Shown one piece after another: positions 36,785 through 44,785 of a stretch of 64,000 nt of DNA (the stretch's first letter is position 1; every line of letters starts with the position of its first letter). Position numbers and translations under genes: made by a program. The stretch is from Polluticoccus soli (GTDB lineage: Bacteria > Bacteroidota > Bacteroidia > Chitinophagales > Chitinophagaceae). The stretch spans positions 2,232,001-2,296,000 of the forward strand of contig NZ_JARJHT010000001.1 in NCBI RefSeq assembly GCF_029269745.1, in the 5' to 3' direction. The notes under the pieces are model-generated. The model made no database searches and was not told where the DNA came from. It was given only the letters and a program-made list of their open reading frames with translations.

Positions 36785-37282
36785 CTAGTTGTATCCTATA
36801 GTTACATCAAAAGGTACTTCAGCGTCATATTCGCCTTGTTCTTTTGCTGCGTCAATATCAACTGTTGCCCCAACTGAGAATGATTGAGTACCTGTTGTTA
36901 GTTCATTAGGCGCAGGATAGCTGGTGAAATTGCTGATCTTCAGCATATCGGGGATAGAGTCGTTTTCCGACACAGGTTGTTGAGGGAGATTGATATTGTA
37001 GGTATAACCCGGTGGTGCTGAAACCGTGAAACTGGCCGGTGCTCCGGGGCCGTTGGCTGAGACGCCACCTTTTGTTGTCTTGGTGCCGTTAGGCTGTATT
37101 ACCACCGACCCACTGTTTTTGGAGGAAACTTTGATCTCTTCAAATTCTATGTCTGACGTCTTAAAGATAGCAGTTGGGGTAGTAATGGTAGCGCCAGCTG
37201 TCGTCGAGGCGGCGGCGGTTTGCTGGCCTTTTGCGGTGCCACAAACTATCATCAAAACCAGTAGTGCTAAACCTGTACGCAT
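36785..37282 (-). CDS. DUF4402-like secreted protein
   Basis: A 165-residue exported protein (signal peptide MRTGLALLVLMIVCGTAKGQ). The mature part has the order expected for DUF4402 proteins: a first strand with IEFEEI, VVIQPNGTKTTKGGV, PASFTVSAPPGYTYNINLP, GTQSFSVGATV and a final YDAEVPFDVTIGYN strand. These are small beta-sandwich surface proteins of unclear function. It is next to, and in line with, the hypothetical at 37362-38015, whose product could act with it. Confidence 0.8.
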   Translation of the reverse strand: MRTGLALLVLMIVCGTAKGQQTAAASTTAGATITTPTAIFKTSDIEFEEIKVSSKNSGSVVIQPNGTKTTKGGVSANGPGAPASFTVSAPPGYTYNINLPQQPVSENDSIPDMLKISNFTSYPAPNELTTGTQSFSVGATVDIDAAKEQGEYDAEVPFDVTIGYN

Positions 37283-37361
37283 GGAATGGCGGCAAATTAG
37301 CTATTTTATGAGGATCAGTACCATGTTGCGCGTTGATTAACTTGTGATTAACCACGTAAGG

Positions 37362-38015
37362 CTAACGTCTTCTTCGGTTTGGTATGACCTCGTCTTCTGT
37401 TCGGTCCTGGTAATCGGGGGCATCGCGTGGATCTTTATATTTTTTAAGATAAACGGTGACGTTTTTCCGATCATCGGGATTGAACTTATTGACGATCGTG
37501 AAATTTACCTTCTCAAAGTCGCGTTGCTTTGGCAATATCCACTCCAGTCCGCGCATGCTGCCAACATCGCTGGTCACAGCTACAAAATTTGAATCAAGAG
37601 GGAAGACGCGCCCACTCGAGAACTTACCCTCAACATTGAGGTAATAGTTCAGCACTGGTTTAATGCTGTCGGTATACAAATTTGTGTTTATTTCCTGGAG
37701 CACGGGCAGTGCGAGCGTCAGTGGCACTGCTTTACTGCCGGCTACAAGGTCAAAATGAACAACGCCATTGTTGTCGTACAACCTTTGCCTGTTGAATGTA
37801 AAACTGTTGCCGTCAAGCTGGCCCTCGGTCGTCTGCAAACGATACTTGTTTGCATTTAGTTTACGATAGCCACCATCTTGTTTTACCTCAGCAAAAATGT
37901 AAATGTTGTTGTATAGTTCCGGCAACGATTGTTCATCGTACACCAAGCGATATTCCTGCGCAAACAACTTTACGCAACCCAAGATCATTATCGCAAAACA
38001 CGCCATTCGCTTCAT
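37362..38015 (-). CDS. Exported protein of unknown function
   Basis: A 217-residue exported protein with a signal peptide (MKRMACFAIMILGCVKLFAQ). It has a beta-strand-rich body (EYRLVYDEQSLPELYNNIYIFAEV, FTFNRQRLYDNNGVVHFDLVAG) and a basic tail ending NRRRR. No family was recognised. It lies 79 nt upstream of the DUF4402-like gene on the same strand; a pairing as secreted partner or assembly factor is only a guess. Confidence 0.65.
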   Translation of the reverse strand: MKRMACFAIMILGCVKLFAQEYRLVYDEQSLPELYNNIYIFAEVKQDGGYRKLNANKYRLQTTEGQLDGNSFTFNRQRLYDNNGVVHFDLVAGSKAVPLTLALPVLQEINTNLYTDSIKPVLNYYLNVEGKFSSGRVFPLDSNFVAVTSDVGSMRGLEWILPKQRDFEKVNFTIVNKFNPDDRKNVTVYLKKYKDPRDAPDYQDRTEDEVIPNRRRR

Positions 38016-38101
38016 GTATCAAAGTTACGCGCAGGCGCAACAATACCGCAGAGCGGATGCACTTGTGATTTGTTAAAAATCTAATTGTCGGTTGCTTGCA
38101 A

Positions 38102-39523
38102 TTATGCCACCTTAGTGATCTTCAGCATGTTGGTAGGCAAGTGTTCGTGCACCGGCGTGCTACCAGTATTCACAACAATGTCTCCGGATTGAAGCAAGCC
38201 TTTGTCCTTCAGCAGCTCAATCTGGTCAGCTACGATCTGGTCAAGGCTTTCTTCTTTTTCATAAAAGAATGCCTGAACTCCCCAGCTGAGGCTCAGTTGG
38301 TTTACTAAGGTCACAGTTTTAGTGAACACATACAACGGCGATCTTGGGCGGAAGCTGGAAAGCATAAAGCCGGTATATCCAGATTGGGTCATGCCGATAA
38401 GGGCATTTGCACTTATGTCTTTGGCAATTTCGCAGGCGTTATAGCAAAGCGCGTCGCTGAGGAACGATGGTGAGTGCGGCTGCGGCACCAGGTTGCGGTT
38501 GTACACTATCTCTTCCTTCTCCACTTCTTCAATGATGCTTACCATTGTACGAATGACCAGGTCGGGATATTGGCCCATCGCGGTTTCGCCGCTGAGCATT
38601 ACGGCATCGGCCCCTTCCAGCACTGCGTTGGCTACGTCAGTTATCTCGCTACGGTTTGGTCTGGTACGGTCAATCATACTCTCCATCATCTGGGTAGCTA
38701 TGATCACCGGTTTGGCCCTGTGAATACACTTGCGAATGATATTTTTCTGGATCATCGGGATCTGCTGCAGTGGCAGTTCCACGCCCAGGTCACCGCGGGC
38801 AACCATTACAGCGTCCGAGGCGAGGATGATCTCCCTGAGATGTTCCAGCGCTTCCGGCTTTTCGATCTTTGCGATGATCTTGGCCTGGCTGTTCTTTTCC
38901 TGTATCAGCTTTCGCAGTCCTGTAACATCATCTGGCCTGCGAACAAATGATAGCGCTACCCAGTCGATCTTTTGCGCGATGATAAAATCAAGATCGATGA
39001 GGTCTTTTTCAGAAAGAGATGGCAGAGAGATCTTGGTATCGGGGAGATTAACTCCTTTTTTGGGCAGCAGGACTCCGGAAGTCAGCACTTTTACACGCAC
39101 ACAGTTGTCCTTAGTGATCTCAATGACAAGTACCTCTATTTTGCCGTCATCCAGCAATATTTTTTCGCCTATGCGAACGTCTTTGTAAAAATTGGGGTAA
39201 GAGATATAGACGCCTTCTTTGGTGCCCATGCATTTTTCATGGGTGAAGATGAACTCGTCGTCCTTCTCAAGCTTCAATGCGCCACCTTCAATATCACCTA
39301 CACGCAGCTTTGGACCTTGCAGATCGGCCAGGATCGCGATGTTAAAAGGGAAATCATGGTTGATGCGATTGATGTGAGTGATCACCTCTGCGTGCTCATC
39401 GTGTGTGCCATGCGAGAAGTTGAGTCGAAATACATTCACGCCTTCCTGAACGAGCGTAAGTAGTTTTTCATAAGTGTTGCAAGCAGGGCCTACAGTAGCA
39501 ATGATCTTCGTTTTGTGCAGCAT
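38102..39523 (-). CDS. pyk: Pyruvate kinase
   Basis: Last step of glycolysis: phosphoenolpyruvate and ADP to pyruvate and ATP. The 473-residue length is normal. Signatures are the N-terminal TKIIATVGPACNTYEKL, the active-site IAKIEKPEALEHLREI with its catalytic Lys, MVARGDLGVELPLQ, the metal/substrate loop IATQMMESMIDRTRPNRSEI, and a C-terminal allosteric domain ending GDIVVNTGSTP. A TACTTTTG element lies at 39573-39580 on the same strand. Confidence 0.97.
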   Translation of the reverse strand: MLHKTKIIATVGPACNTYEKLLTLVQEGVNVFRLNFSHGTHDEHAEVITHINRINHDFPFNIAILADLQGPKLRVGDIEGGALKLEKDDEFIFTHEKCMGTKEGVYISYPNFYKDVRIGEKILLDDGKIEVLVIEITKDNCVRVKVLTSGVLLPKKGVNLPDTKISLPSLSEKDLIDLDFIIAQKIDWVALSFVRRPDDVTGLRKLIQEKNSQAKIIAKIEKPEALEHLREIILASDAVMVARGDLGVELPLQQIPMIQKNIIRKCIHRAKPVIIATQMMESMIDRTRPNRSEITDVANAVLEGADAVMLSGETAMGQYPDLVIRTMVSIIEEVEKEEIVYNRNLVPQPHSPSFLSDALCYNACEIAKDISANALIGMTQSGYTGFMLSSFRPRSPLYVFTKTVTLVNQLSLSWGVQAFFYEKEESLDQIVADQIELLKDKGLLQSGDIVVNTGSTPVHEHLPTNMLKITKVA

Positions 39524-39572
39524 ACAGTAATCTTTTTCCAGTCAGCAAAATATCATCAAATCCTCATCAAAG

Positions 39573-39580
39573 CAAAAGTA
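39573..39580 (-). promoter_or_regulatory. -7 element of pyk
   Basis: TACTTTTG on the minus strand, an exact TAnnTTTG match, 50 nt before the pyk start. Confidence 0.5.
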
Positions 39581-39597
39581 TGCTAAAGGTGGTATAA

Positions 39598-39632
39598 AAT
39601 TATTAAGGCCGGATAGTCCGGCCTTAATAAAC
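39598..39632 (-). terminator. Terminator of the PKD/T9SS gene at 39650
   Basis: A perfect 13-bp stem (TATTAAGGCCGGA / TCCGGCCTTAATA) has a 3-nt loop just downstream of the stop codon at 39650. The U-tract is weak. Confidence 0.7.
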
Positions 39633-39649
39633 AAATAACTTACAGTTTG

Positions 39650-41512
39650 TTACTTAGTCACCTGGAATTGTTTAGCTGCCGTACCCATTGACGTAGTTAT
39701 CCTGATGCTATACATTCCATTGGGTAGGTGCGCAACATCCAATACTACATTTTTCTCATTATTGTACGACCTGCTTACAACCAGGGCGCCCAATGTGTTG
39801 TATACCCTGATGTCTTTTATCAAAGCTGATCCGTTTGTGCCGACATTCAGACTGTTTTGTGCTGGATTAGGATACAATGTCAATCCTTCGACGCCGTTTA
39901 CGTCATTAATTCCAACGGCTACCGGCAACTTGCTTTCGATCATTCCGCAGCTGTTGAACACTTTCAGTGTTACGTTGTAGGGGGGGGCAATTGAGTAGGT
40001 GTGTGTAGCGATTTGCGCCGTGTCGGTGCTGCCATCGCCAAAATCCCAGAGGTAGCTGTTTACATACGTGTTGCCAGCCGGTGAGAATGTGTAGGTGGAC
40101 GTGCCTTTATTGATGAACGAAATGCCATTCACTCTTGGTAGAGGATCGATAGTCAGATTTACAGTGTCAGATGCTTTACACATAGTGCCTAACGTTGCTT
40201 CGACCCAGTAAATATTGTTGCCCTCCTTAGTATGGATCACCTGCGTGGTGTCACCAGTGTTCCATTTATATCTGGAACCAGGCTCGCCCGCATCCAACGC
40301 TAAAGCGGGTTGCTTTTCGCATGTGATCAGGTCCGGACCAAGATCGATCGCCAACGGTTTTACAGTTATCTTGACAGGTGCAGCTTGCTGGCTACAACCC
40401 GGGTTGAAAACTTTTACAGAATAGTAGCCGTCTTTTTTAGCGTATATAGCGCCTTGGCTGGTAATAGGTCCTGTGGGGTCGGCATTGAATTGCCATTGGT
40501 AGAAGTAGTTTGTACCTGTTCCCGCCTGAAGCAAAACGCTGTCTCCGGGACAGAGGCGCGTTGTGGGGTAATAGATCACAGCATTGGGTAGATCCAGCGG
40601 CTTACGAATTATTTCCATAGAATCGTCGGTCGGCATAGGGTCAACAACACCGTTTGGAAGCGAGGTCCATACGCGAATAGTGTTATTAGCAACCGGGTTC
40701 ATCAGCGAAACGTTGCCCAGCATTATGGGTGCACTGGTAGTAGTGATAGGTATGGGCGAATTGTACATAACCGGCGGTTGTATTGCACCATTAACCGACC
40801 AGTTGAGCTGCACATTATTGATCGTATTCGAGCCCATATTCTTTACTTGTGCCTTAACCGCATAAGCTCCCACGCAGATATCAACACCCGGTTCAGGTAT
40901 GGCAGATATGCTTGCATTGTTCTGGTAAGCTAAAAGCTGGTAGCCAAAGTCCGCAAGACCGGTACCGGCACTTCCAGTTGTAGCTGTTACGGCACCCCAT
41001 GTACGTTTGTTGCCGCCTGCACTGTTTTGTAATACAGTAAAGCCGCTGGGAGTAAAAGCTGTCTGAGAAGCTTCCACAACGAGATTTTGCGTGTTGTTGT
41101 AAAAGAATGGAGTGGTGAGCGTAAGTTCTACCCACTGTCCGTTTGTAACAGTAGGTACAACGATCGATGGGGCAAAAAACACGGTTGTCAGACCGGGAAT
41201 GAAGGTAGTGGTAGTGTTGATCTGGGTTGTATAGCCCATTTTGATGGTAAGGTTCGTAAAGGTCTTATTGGTACCTGTAGTGCCCGACCTGAAATAGACC
41301 TTGGTAATAACTCCCGTGGGAGAACCGGCAAAACTGCCTGCAACATATATCCACTGGACTTTATTGCTGGTAGTGCTGTTGAAAGGAAAAGAGTTGGCAC
41401 TCGTGCCGCCCGTTATAAAATATTGTGGTGTTTGTGCCAGTGAAATGAGGGCTAAAGACAATAATACAGCCGTGACACAAAGCGTTTTAAGCGTGTAGAA
41501 AAAATATTTCAT
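39650..41512 (-). CDS. T9SS-secreted PKD-domain surface protein A
   Basis: A 620-residue exported protein: signal sequence, an N-terminal module of the FN3-array gene-3 type (about 27-200; VQWIYVAGSFAG, GVITKVYFRSG, LVVEASQTAF), a CARDB-like segment (about 200-310; AVKAQVKNMGSNTINNVQLNWSV), an Ig-like middle, a PKD domain (SYLWDFGDGSTDTA) and a T9SS tail (LYPNPAQNSLNV to QVTK). It is clearly paralogous to the next gene after the N-terminal module. Upstream it has two TTTAAT boxes 11 bp apart. Confidence 0.87.
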   Translation of the reverse strand: MKYFFYTLKTLCVTAVLLSLALISLAQTPQYFITGGTSANSFPFNSTTSNKVQWIYVAGSFAGSPTGVITKVYFRSGTTGTNKTFTNLTIKMGYTTQINTTTTFIPGLTTVFFAPSIVVPTVTNGQWVELTLTTPFFYNNTQNLVVEASQTAFTPSGFTVLQNSAGGNKRTWGAVTATTGSAGTGLADFGYQLLAYQNNASISAIPEPGVDICVGAYAVKAQVKNMGSNTINNVQLNWSVNGAIQPPVMYNSPIPITTTSAPIMLGNVSLMNPVANNTIRVWTSLPNGVVDPMPTDDSMEIIRKPLDLPNAVIYYPTTRLCPGDSVLLQAGTGTNYFYQWQFNADPTGPITSQGAIYAKKDGYYSVKVFNPGCSQQAAPVKITVKPLAIDLGPDLITCEKQPALALDAGEPGSRYKWNTGDTTQVIHTKEGNNIYWVEATLGTMCKASDTVNLTIDPLPRVNGISFINKGTSTYTFSPAGNTYVNSYLWDFGDGSTDTAQIATHTYSIAPPYNVTLKVFNSCGMIESKLPVAVGINDVNGVEGLTLYPNPAQNSLNVGTNGSALIKDIRVYNTLGALVVSRSYNNEKNVVLDVAHLPNGMYSIRITTSMGTAAKQFQVTK

Positions 41513-41595
41513 ATTGCTTCATTTAAAGGGATTTCGAAAGAATATATTGGCGTAATAAAATTATGACTATATGTCGGATGCCTATTCTGTTTTTA

Positions 41596-41612
41596 ATTAA
41601 AAGGCAATTAAA
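41596..41612 (-). promoter_or_regulatory. Two phased TTTAAT boxes upstream of PKD protein A
   Basis: On the minus strand TTTAAT occurs at 41612-41607 and 41601-41596, 11 bp apart, just inside the terminator of the upstream gene. No CTGT element is seen at the expected distance. Confidence 0.3.
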
Positions 41613-41640
41613 AAAGGGCTGCATTTGCAGCCCTTTTTTA
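41610..41640 (-). terminator. Terminator of the PKD/T9SS gene at 41657
   Basis: The stem AAAAGGGCTGC / GCAGCCCTTTT has a 4-nt loop and is flanked by A- and T-runs. Confidence 0.9.
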
Positions 41641-41656
41641 ACTATCGGTTCAAATA

Positions 41657-43651
41657 TTACCTGACTACCTGGAATAGCTTGCTCGCTACTCCCGAATCGG
41701 TGTTGATCAGTAAGTTATAACTACCTGGAGGTAGATTATGAATATCGACTGTTACCAGTTTTTCGCGTTCTATTTTGAGTTCCTTAACAACAGCGCCAAG
41801 CGTATTGAATACCTTAATACTATTTATGCGATAAGCGTCTGTTGTTTGTATATACACCACATCGTTTGCCGGATTTGGATATATGGCCATTTGTGCGCCG
41901 GTAATATCATCCACTTTTACAGGCAAATCGCTGATCTTGGCTGTGTCTTCGCCGCAACTGTTGTACACGGTAAGACTTACGTTGTACGGACCAGGTATAG
42001 CATAGGTGTGTATTGGATTAGCAACGGTATCAGTTGCGCCATCTCCAAAGCTCCACAGGTAACTTGCCACGTTGGTTGGGCCGCCAGGCGCAAAGAAATA
42101 GGTGTTACCTACGTTCACGAATGATATACCATTGATGTCTGGAAGTGGTTCTATTGTAGATTCAATAGTATCTGAGGCTTTGCACATTTGGCCTAATGTT
42201 ACCTCAACCCAGTATTTATTATACCCTTCTCCCACTGGTATTGTTTGCGTAGTATCGCCCGTGCTCCACACGTAGCGCGCTCCAGGTTCACCTGCATCTA
42301 TCTCTATAGGAGGTATGGTTTCGCATGTTATCAGGTTCGGTCCAAGTTCAACCGACAACGGTTTCACTGTGATCTTATGGAACACCGATTGTGCTTTACA
42401 GCCGGGATTGTTAATCGTCACAGAATAAAAACCATCTTGTTTAGCGTAATATGAGCTTGCCGTTCCTCCGGGAATGGGGGTAGCATCCAACTCCCACTGG
42501 TAAGTAAAGTTGGGGCCAGTTGGTGCATACAACATCACGCTATCTCCCGGACAAACTCTTGAAGTTTCATAGTATACTATTGCTCCCGGAGGGTCCAGCG
42601 CCTTGCGTGATACGGCGAATGAGTCATTGCCTGGTTCCGGATCTGTGCCTCCGTTTGGTGAAGATGTCCATGCCTGGATTTTTAAGGTAGTTGATGAGGT
42701 CGGGAAGTTTACGTTACCAAGGGTAATGAGACCGGAACTACCGCCAACTGGTATCGGTGTTGAAAACGGTATGGCGGGTTGCATGATGCCATTTATAGAC
42801 CAGTTGATAGTAACATTGCTGATCGTATTACCACCAAAGTTTTTCATTTGTGCTTTAACGGTATGAGTACCGAGGCAGATAGCACTGGTAGGCTCACTGA
42901 TGGCGAATATACCCGCATTGTTAGGCAGGGGTTTATCCCAGCAATATACCTGGCCACTTATGGGCCTTATTGTAAGGTTATCAATAAAGGTAGCTGTAGA
43001 GATACCAGGAGATGTGGTTGTATTTGTCAGCGTTTGATAGTCTGTACTATTACGGGCTATGCCGATAGTGGCACTTGGTGATCCCCCAACGGGGTCGGGG
43101 CCCTCATTGTAGTGGTATTCGATCCGTCCAGATTCGAACAGTTTTACCTGGAAGGAAACAATATTGTTACCTGCTGCACTCCAGGTCCATCTCCAAGATC
43201 TCCATTCAAACGTAAATACCCTATTGGGTGCTGTGCCAGTTGTTTGATAGAAAGCGTCGCCATTAGGGCTGCCGTTAAGGTCATCCCATAGCGGCATCAT
43301 CATCGGACCATAGTTGCCTGCTTCACTCGCAGTGTTGGACAACGTATTTGTGCTGATATTCGACAGCGCCAAAAAACCATTGGAACATGCGTTGAGCATG
43401 GAATACGTTCCTGTGCAAAACGGAAAAGCAAAGCCGATAGGAATGTTTGGCTGATTGGCGTCATCACCTTCCACGTTGGTAACCTGGGTGCCTGTAATAG
43501 GGGCGTAAGGTTCCTGATAGGCACTAAAAAGGTACTGGGTGGCATTGGGTGGGACCTGGGCGTTGGCGGTTCCTGAACCGATCAGAGCTGTAACAGCTAG
43601 GGGTAAGAGCTTCTTAAGACCTCTTAAGAAAGGGTTGTAGTGGTTTCTCAT
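41657..43651 (-). CDS. T9SS-secreted PKD-domain surface protein B (nidogen-like N-terminus)
   Basis: A 664-residue exported protein. The N-terminal module (GFAFPFCTGTY, MMMPLWDDLNG, FTFEWRSWRW, FQVKLFESGRIEYHYN) matches that of FN3 protein 4 at 17936-19684, but it is joined here to a CARDB-like segment, an Ig-like part, a PKD domain (SYLWSFGDGATDTV) and a T9SS tail (IYPNPANDVVYI to QVVR). It is paralogous to the neighbour at 39650-41512 over everything but the N-terminal module. It is likely a surface adhesin or enzyme scaffold. Confidence 0.87.
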   Translation of the reverse strand: MRNHYNPFLRGLKKLLPLAVTALIGSGTANAQVPPNATQYLFSAYQEPYAPITGTQVTNVEGDDANQPNIPIGFAFPFCTGTYSMLNACSNGFLALSNISTNTLSNTASEAGNYGPMMMPLWDDLNGSPNGDAFYQTTGTAPNRVFTFEWRSWRWTWSAAGNNIVSFQVKLFESGRIEYHYNEGPDPVGGSPSATIGIARNSTDYQTLTNTTTSPGISTATFIDNLTIRPISGQVYCWDKPLPNNAGIFAISEPTSAICLGTHTVKAQMKNFGGNTISNVTINWSINGIMQPAIPFSTPIPVGGSSGLITLGNVNFPTSSTTLKIQAWTSSPNGGTDPEPGNDSFAVSRKALDPPGAIVYYETSRVCPGDSVMLYAPTGPNFTYQWELDATPIPGGTASSYYAKQDGFYSVTINNPGCKAQSVFHKITVKPLSVELGPNLITCETIPPIEIDAGEPGARYVWSTGDTTQTIPVGEGYNKYWVEVTLGQMCKASDTIESTIEPLPDINGISFVNVGNTYFFAPGGPTNVASYLWSFGDGATDTVANPIHTYAIPGPYNVSLTVYNSCGEDTAKISDLPVKVDDITGAQMAIYPNPANDVVYIQTTDAYRINSIKVFNTLGAVVKELKIEREKLVTVDIHNLPPGSYNLLINTDSGVASKLFQVVR

Positions 43652-43770
43652 ATTAGTGATTTATACGGTAAATGCGAGCTCAATTTAGAAAGAATTATTA
43701 ATATACTCTATTCTTTTAATGGGAGGGAATATAGAGATTAATGATATAGTTAAACGGATGGGTTCTACCT

Positions 43771-43801
43771 TTTGCCATTTGAACAGCTTATAGTACCTTT
43801 G
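43771..43801 (+). promoter_or_regulatory. Bacteroidota promoter of atpG
   Basis: TTTG at 43771-43774, then 19 nt, then TACCTTTG at 43794-43801: an exact match to the consensus spacing, 28 nt before the atpG ATG. Confidence 0.75.
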
Positions 43802-43828
43802 CGGCCAAATTATCATTGAACATATTAT

Positions 43829-44710
43829 ATGTCGGGACAGCTTAAAGAAGTTCGCAACCGGATAAAATCAGTTTCCAGCACACAGCAGATCACCAAAGCG
43901 ATGAAAATGGTGAGCGCTGCAAAACTGCGTCGTGCACAGGATGCTATATTGCAAATGCGCCCTTATGCACAGAAGCTGCAGGAGATGCTTAGCAATATCG
44001 TAAGCAGTTCATCTTCTGATATCGACCTGGCACTGGCTAGTGAGCGTACGGTAGAAAAAGTACTTTTGATCCCCATCACCAGCGACAGGGGTCTTTGCGG
44101 CGCTTACAATGCAAACGTGATCAAAGCTACCCGTTCATTGATCAATCAACAATATTCAACTCAGTTCAGCAAGGGTAACGTTACCATAATGCCACTGGGT
44201 AAAAAAGGTTACGAATTCTTCTCGAAATACGGTTACAAAGTAATCGATACCTATTGGGAAGTGTTTGCTGATCTGAGCTTCGACAATGTGCGCAAGGCCG
44301 CAATCTATGCGCAGGAAGCGTTCCTTAATAAAGAGTTCGACAAAGTAGAGATCGTATACAGCCAGTTTAAAAATGCGGCTACCCAGGCTTTCGTGAGCGA
44401 AACTTACCTGCCAATTCCTAAGGTGGAGCAAAAAGAAGGCGAAAAGAGCGTTGATTTCATCTACGAACCTTCGCAAGAGATACTGGTGCAGGAACTGATG
44501 CCGAAGATCCTGAATACACAGGTATTTAAAGCAGTACTGGATGCGAATGCTTCTGAGCATGGCGCCCGTATGACAGCAATGGATAAAGCAAGCGAGAACG
44601 CTAACGAACTGCTGCGCAACCTGAAAATATCTTATAACCGTGCCCGCCAGGCCGCCATCACCACCGAGCTTACCGAGATCGTGAGCGGTGCTGCTGCCCT
44701 GCAAGGTTAA
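43829..44710 (+). CDS. atpG: F1 ATP synthase gamma subunit
   Basis: Central rotor shaft of the F1F0 ATP synthase. The 293-residue protein has the N-terminal helix motif RNRIKSVSSTQQITKAMKMVSAAKLRRAQ, the ITSDRGLCGAYNANVI loop and the C-terminal helix MDKASENANELL to ITTELTEIVSGAAAL. No other ATP synthase gene is adjacent: T9SS genes lie on both sides. It has its own promoter and terminator here, so it is expressed as a single gene. Confidence 0.96.
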   Translation: MSGQLKEVRNRIKSVSSTQQITKAMKMVSAAKLRRAQDAILQMRPYAQKLQEMLSNIVSSSSSDIDLALASERTVEKVLLIPITSDRGLCGAYNANVIKATRSLINQQYSTQFSKGNVTIMPLGKKGYEFFSKYGYKVIDTYWEVFADLSFDNVRKAAIYAQEAFLNKEFDKVEIVYSQFKNAATQAFVSETYLPIPKVEQKEGEKSVDFIYEPSQEILVQELMPKILNTQVFKAVLDANASEHGARMTAMDKASENANELLRNLKISYNRARQAAITTELTEIVSGAAALQG

Positions 44711-44729
44711 TCATAGGCTTACCGTTTTT

Positions 44730-44766
44730 GGAAAACCGCTGCGATTGCAGCGGTTTTCTTATTTTT
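44730..44766 (+). terminator. Terminator of atpG
   Basis: A perfect 12-bp stem (GAAAACCGCTGC / GCAGCGGTTTTC) has a GATT loop, and a T-rich tail follows. Confidence 0.88.
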
Positions 44767-44785
44767 AGCCAAATTAACTAACAGT

